From Shewanella sp. UCD-KL12 (GTDB lineage Bacteria; Pseudomonadota; Gammaproteobacteria; Enterobacterales; Shewanellaceae), in contig NZ_MPHJ01000007.1 in the NCBI RefSeq assembly GCF_001957125.1, positions 62,001 through 126,000 of the forward strand: a stretch of 64,000 nucleotides of DNA, given 5' to 3'. Positions within the stretch are counted from its first letter, which is position 1. Each line of letters opens with the position of its first letter. A model generated the notes under the pieces. The model did no database searches, was not told where the DNA came from, and saw only the letters and a list, made by a program, of their open reading frames with translations. The translations under genes were made by a program, and so were the position numbers. This document shows positions 27,273 to 35,771 of this stretch, piece after piece.

Positions 27273-28019
27273 ATGAACCATAAACTGTTTCGTGGCATTG
27301 CCGTACTGCTATTTTGTTGTATGCCTGTGCAAATTATTGCAGCACCGACGTTAGTTAAAATTGCTACTGATAATTGGGTTGGGTATACCAACCTTGATGG
27401 TAGTGGCTTTTATTTCGATGCGCTTAAGCAGATTTTTCCAGAGCCTGAATGGCAGCTAGAGATTGAGTTTGTGCCATTTTCTCGGGTGAGATATCTCATT
27501 GCAAATCAAAAAGTAGATATGGCGTTAGGTTTCTATCCTGCTGATAGCTCAGCTTCGCTTTATAGCGAGCAGCCGATTGAAGTTGATAGCGTTGATATCG
27601 CTTTAACGCCAGAGTTAGCGGCAATGTGGCAAGGGGTGGAGAGCTTAGCCTATAAAAAGGTGCAGGCACTGTTGGAGTATCGTTTCGATGAGCTTATTGC
27701 TGTGCCTATGTATTACGAGGAGAGTGTTAACTTACTCGATCTGCTGAACAGGGTTAATCAAGGCAGGATAGATGCCGTATTGGACTATAAGCCGGCGATG
27801 CTAGCAAAAGTCGCAGAATTAAGTCATCCAAGACAGTTTGTCATCGTCGAGAATGTGTTTAGTTTAGAGGTTTACTTTGTGTTTAGTAACAACAGCTCAG
27901 GTAAGAACTTAAAGACACACTTCGATAAAAGACTCGAACAGCTTGTTGAAAGTGGAGAGTTAGACAAACTGTTTAAAGTCTATGTTGGAGAGGGCGCAGA
28001 CAGGCTCAATGGGAAATAG
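27273..28019 (+). CDS. Periplasmic solute-binding-like protein (SBP_bac_3 type)
   Basis: 248 aa from the chosen ATG at 27273, which places a signal peptide (MNHKLFRGIAVLLFCCMPVQ, ending AA) at the very start. Longer in-frame starts upstream would bury it. The mature part begins VKIATDNWVGYTNLDGSGFYFDALKQIF, like amino-acid-type binding proteins of ABC systems. It ends in LEQLVESGELDKLFKVY, the typical final helix. No ABC permease lies nearby, so it may be a stand-alone ligand sensor. The ligand is unknown. Confidence 0.8.
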   Translation: MNHKLFRGIAVLLFCCMPVQIIAAPTLVKIATDNWVGYTNLDGSGFYFDALKQIFPEPEWQLEIEFVPFSRVRYLIANQKVDMALGFYPADSSASLYSEQPIEVDSVDIALTPELAAMWQGVESLAYKKVQALLEYRFDELIAVPMYYEESVNLLDLLNRVNQGRIDAVLDYKPAMLAKVAELSHPRQFVIVENVFSLEVYFVFSNNSSGKNLKTHFDKRLEQLVESGELDKLFKVYVGEGADRLNGK

Positions 28020-28060
28020 TTTACAGGGTTCAAACTCCGCACTTTTTATGCAGAGCTTAG

Positions 28061-29416
28061 CTATAGCTCAGTAAGAATAGATAAAATCGTAGTGAGTTTA
28101 TTTTCTAACTCCACCCACTCAGCGTCAGCTTCAGAGCCTGAAACAATGCCAGCACCTGCAAATAAGTTGATACGGCCAGGCTCAATCAGTGCACTGCGAA
28201 TTGCTACTGCAAATTCACTTTCATACTTATTAAAGTAGCCACATGCGCCGGCATACCAGCCTCGAGCATAACCTTCGCGCTGACGAATAAAGCTCATTGC
28301 TGGCTCTTTTGGCAGTCCACCGACGGCAGGTGTTGGGTGAAGAGCTAAAAGGAGCTGAAAGTCATCGACCCCAGGTTTTAGCTCTGCACGAATAGCGCGG
28401 TGTAGGTGTTGAATATGGCTAAGTTTAAATACCTTTGCGAGCTTCTCTGCGCCAACATAGTTACTTAATGGCGTAAGTGCATCGACAATGTGTTGCCTTA
28501 CAAGCTGGTTTTCATGGCTATTTTTTGTGTCATCTAAAAGCTGTTGAGCAAGCTGCTCATCCTCTTCCTGATTAAGCCCTCGAGTCGTTGTTCCCGCTAA
28601 TGCCTCAGTGAAAAGCTCACGCTGACAGCGACGATATAGCCTCTCTGGGGTACAGGAGATAAATGTTCTATCGGGGCTAAACTGAAAACCAAATTGAAAA
28701 CTGTTTGGGTTACGGCCTTGCCAGCAGGCAAGTAGCATCCAAGGGTTAACCTCTTCATTTATCTCTAGCTGAGTAAGACGAGATAACACCACCTTAGGGG
28801 TGTCTTTGATAAATTTTGGGTGAGTGACCTTGTTGACGAGCTCAGTCCAGTGGTAACGATCGGGTCTATCACTTCGGCCTAATAAGTTCACTTTATTTGG
28901 CGGAGGTAAAGGGGTGGGCGACGCTAAGCTTGCTAATGCTTCAATAGCGAGAGCACGTTCAGACTCACTGCAATTTTCGCAGTTAAGGTTTACCAATAAT
29001 TTGTAATCATTGCCACTTCGTCTTAACTCTATTCTAGGAAGAACAAAGCGAGCACGGCCAAATTCAGGCCAGCATTCAGTGGTTCTATCGAAAGCGACAC
29101 CGCCGTAATAGCGTACTTCCTGGTTATTTGTCAGAGCCCTTTGCGCCTGATACTCCATAGAGAGTTGATTGTCATCTATCTCCTCTTCATAGAAGAAGTC
29201 CTTACAGCTACCTATGGCTGAGACCTCCTCTTCGGTGTCACGGCCTTTCCAATAGATCCTAGGGTAGATAGGTTGAGCGGCTAACCAGGCAATAACAGGC
29301 ATAGCTTTGACAGCCACAGACAATTGAATAATAGGATCACTATGTGATTGAAAATTCAGTTGTTGAAGCTTATCGGTAAGTGTTGAGATAGCCTGAGACA
29401 GCATTATGGCAGCCAA
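28061..29416 (-). CDS. menF: Isochorismate synthase (menaquinone pathway)
   Basis: 451 aa chorismate-utilising enzyme converting chorismate to isochorismate, the entry to menaquinone. Conserved blocks are TPERLYRR near 285, EALAGTTTRG near 298-307, HPTPAVGGLP near 365-374, and the C-terminal YARGWYAGACGYF then IRSALIEP and LFAGAGIVSGSEADAEWVELENK with the Mg/substrate Glu residues. Full length. MenF rather than an EntC siderophore enzyme is preferred because no siderophore genes are next to it and Shewanella depends on menaquinone for anaerobic respiration. Confidence 0.92.
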   Translation of the reverse strand: MAAIMLSQAISTLTDKLQQLNFQSHSDPIIQLSVAVKAMPVIAWLAAQPIYPRIYWKGRDTEEEVSAIGSCKDFFYEEEIDDNQLSMEYQAQRALTNNQEVRYYGGVAFDRTTECWPEFGRARFVLPRIELRRSGNDYKLLVNLNCENCSESERALAIEALASLASPTPLPPPNKVNLLGRSDRPDRYHWTELVNKVTHPKFIKDTPKVVLSRLTQLEINEEVNPWMLLACWQGRNPNSFQFGFQFSPDRTFISCTPERLYRRCQRELFTEALAGTTTRGLNQEEDEQLAQQLLDDTKNSHENQLVRQHIVDALTPLSNYVGAEKLAKVFKLSHIQHLHRAIRAELKPGVDDFQLLLALHPTPAVGGLPKEPAMSFIRQREGYARGWYAGACGYFNKYESEFAVAIRSALIEPGRINLFAGAGIVSGSEADAEWVELENKLTTILSILTEL

Positions 29417-29808
29417 TGAAAACTCCGTACAGAACAGTAAAAACGAATCTATCTATAGCGGAAAGGTTAGCTCCCACTTTCAATCTCAGATTAGTTGCTA
29501 ATAAGAATCTTTACCATAAATTAATGGTCAAGGTAAAAACTGTCAAGTTGTTGGCTTTCAAGCTGTGAACTTGAGCTTAAATTCGACAATTTATAAATAA
29601 GTATTCAATAAGTTACTCATAAAAATGGTGAGTAATTTTGTCTTTACCTGTATCCGCTTGGGACTTTTTGTCTGTATTGGGTGCCCTAAGTTACAGACGA
29701 TGTCTAAATAACTCGACATAGGTTTGTTTTTTGCTTTCTGTCGCTTGCTGGAATAGGGCGAATATCGAGAATACTCGCTATTAAGTGCTCCTTAGGATCT
29801 AGGCAGAA
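29417..29808. other. 392-bp divergent menF / TonB-receptor control region
   Basis: Contains nested inverted repeats at 29510-29537 (TTTACC...GGTAAA around ACCAT-aaatta-ATGGT), a TTACTCA/TGAGTAA hairpin at 29613-29635 followed by tttt, and a TCAAGTT/AACTTGA pair near 29547-29578. No known riboswitch class or Fur box was recognised. It must hold promoters for both divergent units. Confidence 0.5.
29510..29537. promoter_or_regulatory. Nested palindrome, candidate operator
   Basis: Outer arms TTTACC (29510-29515) and GGTAAA (29532-29537); inner arms ACCAT (29513-29517) and ATGGT (29524-29528). It lies 94 bp upstream of menF and about 270 bp upstream of the TonB receptor. The binding protein is unknown. 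Confidence 0.3.
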
Positions 29809-31893
29809 ATGAAACAACAGAGAAAAGTCATCAAAATATCAGCTTTAGCTGTAGCAATGTCGGCAGCGAGTGGGCTGAACTTTGCTTATGCCGATGCAGC
29901 AATAGAAAGAGATGCAATCCTTAACATCAGTGAGGTGATTGTTGTACATGGAGAGAGAGCGACAGCTACCGAGGCATCAACAACACACTGGAGCATTAAT
30001 GAGGACGAAATTAAAGCTTTAGGTGCTCAGAGCTTAGATCAAGTGTTGAAAAACGTGCCAGGTTTATATGTCCGAACTGGTGCTCAAGGTACACCTAGGG
30101 TTGATATTAGAGGGTTCAAAACGCGGCATGTCACCTTACTGATTAATGGTGTTCCAGCCAATGGCGCTGAGGATGGTCAGTTTGATCCCAGTGTTATTCC
30201 AACCAGTCAAATAGCATCTGTCGAAGTTTCAGTCGGCCCGACCTCAGTTTTATATGGTCCAGGTGGCGCTGGTGGTGTGATAAATATAATTACCAAGCAA
30301 GGTGACAATTCACCACTACTCTCAGGAAAGCTAGAAGCGGCTGAACATGGGGTATTCAACGGTGATATCAGTGCCGCAGGATCTGGAGATAATTGGCAAG
30401 GTCTAGTGTCAGTTTCTCATCAGCAAACAGACGGATTCCCCCTTTCTTCTGATTACCCTGAGAATGATATTCAGCAGGGAGATGTTAGAAATAACTCCGA
30501 TAAGACCATTGATAATATCTATGCCCAGGGAAGTTATTGGTTATCTGATGATACCCAGATCACTGCAAACGCAAGTCTTCGTTCAGGTGAGTGGGGCAAA
30601 CCATCAAGAGATGGAACGGGCAGTGGCAGCATTAAGTTTGAGCGTGTCGATGATTACCAGTCGCAAACATTCCAGTTGGGTATGGCACACCGATTTAATG
30701 AGAGGTTTACGCTCAGAGGTTTTGGCTATCACAACCAAAGCGATGTATTGGAAAACCAATATAAGGATGATAGCTACAGTAAATTGAAACAAAGTCAGGA
30801 TGGGCGTTCAACCATTCAGGGCGGTAATCTGCAGTTTATTAGTGACTTTGCAGAGGTGGGCCTTTTAACCAGTGCATTGATTGCTGAGAACCAAAGCTGG
30901 CAGTCAGTATCAGAGAGTTTCTCTGATAAATCTAGCTCAGTGACTTTTGGTAATGGTTCTGGCGGTGGCAATGGAGGAGGCTCAGGAGGCGGCAATGGCG
31001 ATAACGGCGGCGGTAACGGTGGTGGAAACGGCGGAGGAAATTCGAATAATAATTTCGATGACTCAGCTTGGTTATACACAGTAGCGACAGAGTATCAATA
31101 TCAAAGCCCTAGTGATTATGGTGTCACCCTGGGGGCTGCTTATCATCAACAAGATCGTGTAAGTGACTCTGAGGCTGATTATTCGGGTCAAGTCTCTGGC
31201 TATTGGCAGCTATTTCAGCAGACAAAGCTAAATGCGGGTGTGGCGAGAAAAGTGCGCTTCCCCTCAATGAGGAACCTTTATTCTCAGTCATCTGGAAATG
31301 ATGAACTGGTAGCCGAGGTATCTCAGCATTTTGAGCTGGGTATTGTGCAGGAGATGGGAGCTGATACATCGCTCAATGTGGCTGGCTATTATACCGATGC
31401 TGAAAACTATATCGCTAAAGACCTCACTGGCGTATACCAAAACATGGGGCAATATCAGTTTAAAGGGGTCGATTTAGCATTAACGAACCAATCAATCGAT
31501 GAGCTATCAGTTACATTCGCCTATAGCTTCTTAGATACCGAAGAGGTTGGCGCAAGCGATGGCATGCAGACACTAGAGTACCGCCCTAGGCATCAGTTCC
31601 GCCTACAGGCTGAATATGAACTTCCTTTTGCACTGCGTATTAACGTGAACCTTGAGCGCATCATGGGGCAGGTCTTTTACGTGGAAGAGAAAGTGGGTAA
31701 TGAAAAGTTATGGGTTGAGCAGAGTGTAGAGGACTATACCTTGTTAGATCTAAACCTTGCCCAGCCAATTTTAGATGACAACCTGGAACTGTATTTAAGA
31801 GCAACCAACCTGCTAGATGAAAACTATTACCAGAGTGAAGGGATCCCTCAGGCTGGGCGTCAGGTATTTGTAGGCATTAACTGGCAAATATAG
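29809..31893 (+). CDS. TonB-dependent outer membrane receptor with Gly/Asn-rich insertion
   Basis: 694 aa. Signal peptide at residues 1-29 (ends SGLNFAYA). A plug domain spans about 45-165, with the usual DVRGF-type segment as RVDIRGFKTRHVTLLINGVPA and SVLYGPGGAGGVINIITK. A beta-barrel follows, ending in an aromatic strand (VFVGINWQI). Residues about 382-414 are an almost pure Gly/Asn/Ser run (GGGNGGG-type), likely in an external loop. It is 20 nt upstream of an ECF-type transporter, so it is the probable outer-membrane gate for the same substrate. No Fur box was seen upstream, so it may not be an iron receptor. Confidence 0.93.
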   Translation: MKQQRKVIKISALAVAMSAASGLNFAYADAAIERDAILNISEVIVVHGERATATEASTTHWSINEDEIKALGAQSLDQVLKNVPGLYVRTGAQGTPRVDIRGFKTRHVTLLINGVPANGAEDGQFDPSVIPTSQIASVEVSVGPTSVLYGPGGAGGVINIITKQGDNSPLLSGKLEAAEHGVFNGDISAAGSGDNWQGLVSVSHQQTDGFPLSSDYPENDIQQGDVRNNSDKTIDNIYAQGSYWLSDDTQITANASLRSGEWGKPSRDGTGSGSIKFERVDDYQSQTFQLGMAHRFNERFTLRGFGYHNQSDVLENQYKDDSYSKLKQSQDGRSTIQGGNLQFISDFAEVGLLTSALIAENQSWQSVSESFSDKSSSVTFGNGSGGGNGGGSGGGNGDNGGGNGGGNGGGNSNNNFDDSAWLYTVATEYQYQSPSDYGVTLGAAYHQQDRVSDSEADYSGQVSGYWQLFQQTKLNAGVARKVRFPSMRNLYSQSSGNDELVAEVSQHFELGIVQEMGADTSLNVAGYYTDAENYIAKDLTGVYQNMGQYQFKGVDLALTNQSIDELSVTFAYSFLDTEEVGASDGMQTLEYRPRHQFRLQAEYELPFALRINVNLERIMGQVFYVEEKVGNEKLWVEQSVEDYTLLDLNLAQPILDDNLELYLRATNLLDENYYQSEGIPQAGRQVFVGINWQI

Positions 31894-31913
31894 CGTTTCT
31901 CAGAGGGCTGGTT

Positions 31914-33275
31914 ATGAATAAGCGTGTAGATTTACTTAAAATCGATGAGTTGAGCTTTCGTTATCACTGTGAAGGTAGAGCCATTTTAGACGGCGTGTCT
32001 ATAACGGTGAAAGAGGGCGAGGCACATTGTATCAATGGCCCGACAGGCTCAGGTAAGTCTACGCTGCTTAGTATCATTATGGGGGGGGTATCTAGGCCCT
32101 ACGAAGGGGGGCTTGTGGTATCTGAAGCCTTGATGATCGGCCTAGTGATGCAAGACCCTAACGCTCAGCTTATTCGCCAAAGTGTAGGTGCTGAAGTTGC
32201 TTTTGCATTAGAGAACTTAGCTGTCCCTCCACAGAGTATGTATGACAAAGTTAGGCATGCATTAAGGCGGGTTGGGCTCTTTATTAGTTTAGATATGCCA
32301 ATTGAGTCTTTGTCATTAGGGCAAAAATATCGCTTGATGCTTGCGGCTCAACTGGTCTTTAACCCAGGCCTATTACTGTTAGATGAGCCGTGGGCGCAAC
32401 TTGATGATATCGGTGTTGCTGAGCTTATTAAAGCCCTGCAAGCGCTGAAACATGAAGGCGTTGCGATCATACTCGTTGAGCATAACCCTTCAGCATTTAT
32501 TGAACTGGTTGATCACTTTTGGCAATTAGACAAAGGCAAGCTGCTGCCTGGGTGCTATAGGGCAAATACAATTAAATTTGCCTGTGCTGTAACGCCTGCG
32601 ATTGACGAGACTCACCTAGAAATACCGCCATTAGAGTATCGCTTTGAACATGAAGACCCGCTGTTTCGATCCCGTAAAAGTTTAGCCTTACACAGTGGCG
32701 AGATAGTCGCTGTGGTGGGGGATAATGGCACAGGAAAAAGTAGCCTACTTAAAAGTATTGCGGGTATACAGCAAGGCGTGGCTAGCTTACCAATCACCTT
32801 AATGGGGCTTAAGCCTAAGTTAGGACTGTATGGCGCTGAGTTAGGTTTTCTATTTCAACGTCCGAACCGTCAGCTGTTTGAGTCATCTGTCATAGAGGAG
32901 CTTAGATTTAGTTTAAAGCGATTTAGTTTGCCACTTGAAAATGCTGAAAGCTTATTGGTTGAAATTGGACTAGAGCATCTAAAAGATCACTCACCTCATA
33001 CTCTCTCCTATGGTCAACAACATCTAGTGGCACTGGCATCCATCTGTGCGTTCAAGCCTAAGGTGTTATTGCTCGATGACCCGTTTGCAGGCCTTGATCA
33101 GATCTACACCTGTCGAGTTTGGCAACTGCTCATTAGGTTAAGTCAGCAGGGCACCTCTATTTTACTTACCAGCCATAGGTTACTGCCCCATACGCCAGTT
33201 TCTCGGTATTGGCGGATCGCTGATGGTGAGCTATTTGATCAAGCATCGATAGAGGAGTCAGTCAATGTGGGCTGA
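31914..33275 (+). CDS. Fused double ECF-type ABC ATPase
   Basis: 453 aa with two ATPase domains in one chain. Domain 1 has Walker A GPTGSGKST (42-50), LSLGQKYRLMLA and Walker B LLLLDEPWAQLDD. Domain 2 has Walker A GDNGTGKSS (269-277), LSYGQQHLVALA and Walker B VLLLDDPFAGLDQ. Both sites look intact, although the signature motifs are LSxGQ rather than LSGGQ. This corresponds to EcfA1-EcfA2 joined. It follows the TonB receptor by 20 nt and precedes the EcfT gene by 14 nt. The energising partner for vitamin- or cofactor-type uptake is inferred. Confidence 0.9.
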   Translation: MNKRVDLLKIDELSFRYHCEGRAILDGVSITVKEGEAHCINGPTGSGKSTLLSIIMGGVSRPYEGGLVVSEALMIGLVMQDPNAQLIRQSVGAEVAFALENLAVPPQSMYDKVRHALRRVGLFISLDMPIESLSLGQKYRLMLAAQLVFNPGLLLLDEPWAQLDDIGVAELIKALQALKHEGVAIILVEHNPSAFIELVDHFWQLDKGKLLPGCYRANTIKFACAVTPAIDETHLEIPPLEYRFEHEDPLFRSRKSLALHSGEIVAVVGDNGTGKSSLLKSIAGIQQGVASLPITLMGLKPKLGLYGAELGFLFQRPNRQLFESSVIEELRFSLKRFSLPLENAESLLVEIGLEHLKDHSPHTLSYGQQHLVALASICAFKPKVLLLDDPFAGLDQIYTCRVWQLLIRLSQQGTSILLTSHRLLPHTPVSRYWRIADGELFDQASIEESVNVG

Positions 33276-33289
33276 ATGTTTGCTAAAGC

Positions 33290-33967
33290 GTGTATATGCA
33301 TTCTAGAGGTAGCAGGCATAGCCATCACTTGAGCTGTGGAGTTCATCCCGCTAGCCGTTATGAGGGGACATTTACGAGTGCTTCTCTGATTTTAGTGCTC
33401 CTGCTATCAAGCTCAGCATTTATGCTGCCCGATCGGTTCCTGATGACCTTGTGCGCTTGTAATTTCGTCTTGGTTTTACATGGGGTATATCGCAAAGGAA
33501 GCGTCACTGTACTGGTTAAGGTATTTAGTGTGCAGTTAGCGATCACTATGGCGCTTTACTATCTATTACATGGCCAAGAGCAGATGTTACAAGGTTTGCT
33601 TGCAGTACTAAGAGTGCTCCTTGCTTTTATACCAGGCTGGTGGCTTTCAGTGACTTGTGCACCTGAAAAAATAGGTCGTGTACTCACGTGGATACTGCCT
33701 GCTAAGTGGGCTTTTGTTATCACCGCTTCTATTGGCTTATTACCCTTAATGGGCAAAGAGATGAGGGATATTTATCAAGCCCAATGTCTTCGTGGGGCGC
33801 GTATTACGCCAAAGGCACTCAGAGATCCTAGAAACTGGCATGAGCTAGTTAGCTGCGTGCTTTTACCTTTATTGATTCAACTTCTAAAGCTTTCTAAGCA
33901 GATGGCTACAGCCGCGCAGTTTAGGTATTACGGTACAAATGACAAACCCACCTACTGGAAGTTTTAG
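33290..33967 (+). CDS. ECF transporter transmembrane coupling protein (EcfT)
   Basis: 225 aa with four or five membrane helices (about 35-55, 57-77, 84-105, 112-135, 150-165) and a C-terminal cytoplasmic helical part. The first coupling motif appears as AQCLRGARI near 173-181. The second, normally A-x-x-RGYG, is degenerate (ATAAQFRYYG near 208-217). The start is uncertain: GTG at 33290 or ATG at 33296, both with weak ribosome sites. It links the fused ATPase to the S component encoded next. Confidence 0.85.
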   Translation: MYMHSRGSRHSHHLSCGVHPASRYEGTFTSASLILVLLLSSSAFMLPDRFLMTLCACNFVLVLHGVYRKGSVTVLVKVFSVQLAITMALYYLLHGQEQMLQGLLAVLRVLLAFIPGWWLSVTCAPEKIGRVLTWILPAKWAFVITASIGLLPLMGKEMRDIYQAQCLRGARITPKALRDPRNWHELVSCVLLPLLIQLLKLSKQMATAAQFRYYGTNDKPTYWKF

Positions 33968-33987
33968 TAAACAAGAGATAAGACACT

Positions 33988-34533
33988 ATGAGAAAAATCT
34001 GCGATTTTAGGCTTCAGGATGCTCTTTTTATTGGTTTTTGTGCGACCTTGCTGGTGGTGATGAAAAGCATGCTACGCCTTAAGCTTGGTTTATCTGGCCA
34101 CTCCATGTTTCTGATGACCTTCTTCTATCTGATCTGCTATGGCGTTGTCGGTCGCTTAGGAGCGATAACAAGTTGTGGCATGTTAGCTGGGATAGTGGCC
34201 ATGACTTTAGGGGTAGGCAAAGGCGGGCCACTGATCTTAATTAAGTTTGCGCTGCCAGCACTGGCGATGGATCTTAGCTTAATCGTGTTTGCAGGGTTAT
34301 TTACGCTGAGGTGGCGATGCATCCTCGTTGGCTTGGTCGGCTGTTTTGCTTGGGCAGTAAAAGGTTGGGTGGAAGATCTCCTCGTTGGCATGACATTAGA
34401 AGTGGCCATGGTTCAATTTAGTTTGAGCATGCTCAAAGGGGGCTTCTTTACTGTACTCGCAGCGACAATCGTGCCCTCTGTGCTTGAGCGTTTAAAGTCC
34501 CATGATTTAATCAATAGTAATGGAAAAGTGTAA
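33988..34533 (+). CDS. Putative ECF S component (substrate-binding membrane protein)
   Basis: 181 aa, five or six hydrophobic helices. The pattern GLSGHSMFLMTFFYLICYGVV then GMLAGIVAMTLGVGKGGPLILIKFALPALAMDLSL, with small-residue helices and GH/KGG turns, fits an S component. It does not match BioY, ThiT, RibU, CbiM, NikM, QueT or other families I can name. It overlaps the next gene by one base (TAATG). Substrate unknown. Confidence 0.65.
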   Translation: MRKICDFRLQDALFIGFCATLLVVMKSMLRLKLGLSGHSMFLMTFFYLICYGVVGRLGAITSCGMLAGIVAMTLGVGKGGPLILIKFALPALAMDLSLIVFAGLFTLRWRCILVGLVGCFAWAVKGWVEDLLVGMTLEVAMVQFSLSMLKGGFFTVLAATIVPSVLERLKSHDLINSNGKV

Positions 34534-35279
34534 TGCAAAACTCTGATAAAAAACCTTGGTTGATCTGTATCGATGATACCGATGATATCGGTACTAAAGG
34601 GACAGGAGAGATAGCCGAAGAGATAGCGGGTTTGCTTAGTGATGATGCTCAACAAGCTATTCCTATGGTGACTCGCCATCAACTCTTTGTTCACCCAGAT
34701 ATTCCCTATACCTCACACAATAGTGCTATGTGTTTTAAGCTAGATTCGAGTAAAAGCTTCGACGAGATTAAGTCCATTGCGGTTGCCCACTTACTTGAAC
34801 AATCAGCTGAGGCGTCGGACCCAGGTTTGGCTATCTTAGATCTTACTGCTGATTATCATCAGCAAGCATTAATTGAATTTGGCCGTGAGGCTAAATCAGA
34901 GGTCAAAACAAAACAACAAGCTTATCTGTTAGCTGAGCAACTCGGTATTAGTTTAACTGAGCATGGCGGAACGGGTCAGGGCGTTATTGGAGCCTTAGCC
35001 GGGCTCGGTTTACGTCTGTATGGTATGGATGGGCGCGTGAAAGGTCAGATTCAGTTTGAAAAGTCGGGTGTTAGCCCTCTCAACGTAGAGGCATTTTTGC
35101 GCCAAACAGGACTCGATTGTGTTGTCTCTACCTGTGGGAAACAGCTTGGTGCTGATGAAAGTCTGTTTTTGACTGACAAAGTAAAAGCTATCTATTGGGA
35201 TCATAAGTTCTCGCTACTGGTCTATAGCAGCGAAGGTCGTTGGTGTAATGCACTTAAACAGCACTTGAAGGAGTATTAG
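34533..35279 (+). CDS. Stand-alone TiaS-like (IDDTD) protein
   Basis: 248 aa. CIDDTDDIGTKGTGEIAEEIA (residues 12-32) resembles the kinase-like domain of archaeal TiaS, the tRNA-Ile2 agmatinylcytidine synthetase (IDDTDSxxGxCT). VHPDIPYTSHNSAM parallels the TiaS NPNIPWKTRGNAA segment. TGQGVIGALAGLG parallels the glycine-rich GRGLIGALAAIG. The OB-fold and zinc ribbon that bind tRNA in TiaS are absent. Bacteria modify tRNA-Ile2 with TilS instead, so a tRNA role is unlikely. It overlaps the S-component gene, so a role with the imported substrate is inferred. Confidence 0.75.
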   Translation: MQNSDKKPWLICIDDTDDIGTKGTGEIAEEIAGLLSDDAQQAIPMVTRHQLFVHPDIPYTSHNSAMCFKLDSSKSFDEIKSIAVAHLLEQSAEASDPGLAILDLTADYHQQALIEFGREAKSEVKTKQQAYLLAEQLGISLTEHGGTGQGVIGALAGLGLRLYGMDGRVKGQIQFEKSGVSPLNVEAFLRQTGLDCVVSTCGKQLGADESLFLTDKVKAIYWDHKFSLLVYSSEGRWCNALKQHLKEY

Positions 35280-35507
35280 ATGCAACAACTTTTACCTTGG
35301 TTTGAGATTAATGGCGATGTTCTACAGTTCAAATCTGATAGTGAGGATTATTCAGCTGCTCGACAAGCTGCATTAATGTGTCAGAAGTTTATGCCTGATG
35401 ATGAGGATGAACAGACAGACGATATAAGCTTATCGTGTTTTAACTGTATGAAAAGGCGTTGGATAGCCAATGGGTTAGAGTGCATTCAACTTAGAGTTAA
35501 GTCATAG
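35280..35507 (+). CDS. 75-aa cysteine-containing protein of the ECF operon
   Basis: Starts immediately after the stop of the TiaS-like gene, in the same operon. No family recognised. It has an acidic middle (DDEDEQTDD), Cys-34, a CFNC pair (Cys-53/Cys-56), KRRW, and Cys-68. The CxxC and later Cys could bind a metal such as Zn or Fe-S, or act as a redox pair. No signal peptide, so probably cytoplasmic. Tight coupling suggests it works with the TiaS-like protein, perhaps supplying the missing zinc module. Confidence 0.65.
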   Translation: MQQLLPWFEINGDVLQFKSDSEDYSAARQAALMCQKFMPDDEDEQTDDISLSCFNCMKRRWIANGLECIQLRVKS

Positions 35508-35771
35508 CTATTCATGTGACTCATTATAAATCCCCGTGCATTACTTAAATGTTGGATATGTTTGCAGTATGTTTTTATGTCTGTTGGATCTGTTATTACT
35601 ATTTTAAAGTGGTGATTTAGTTATTCTGGGCATAGAATGTTCCCCCTTACGCCAAAATGCTAAAAAATTAAAATAATTAAACACTAGGCGTACTGGAATA
35701 CTAAAATATAAGTGGGTTAGAAGTTTATAAAGTATTCTATACTCGTATGTCATCTGGGGGGATGTGAGTAG

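Noticed and set aside
30816..31079. Antisense Pro-rich frame
   Set aside because: It is the reverse strand of the Gly-rich receptor insertion (Gly codons read backwards as Pro) and has no ribosome site.
34533..35279. Genuine tRNA-Ile2 agmatidine synthetase
   Set aside because: Bacteria use TilS (lysidine) for this tRNA, and the OB-fold and zinc ribbon needed for tRNA binding are missing; only the IDDTD-type core resembles TiaS.
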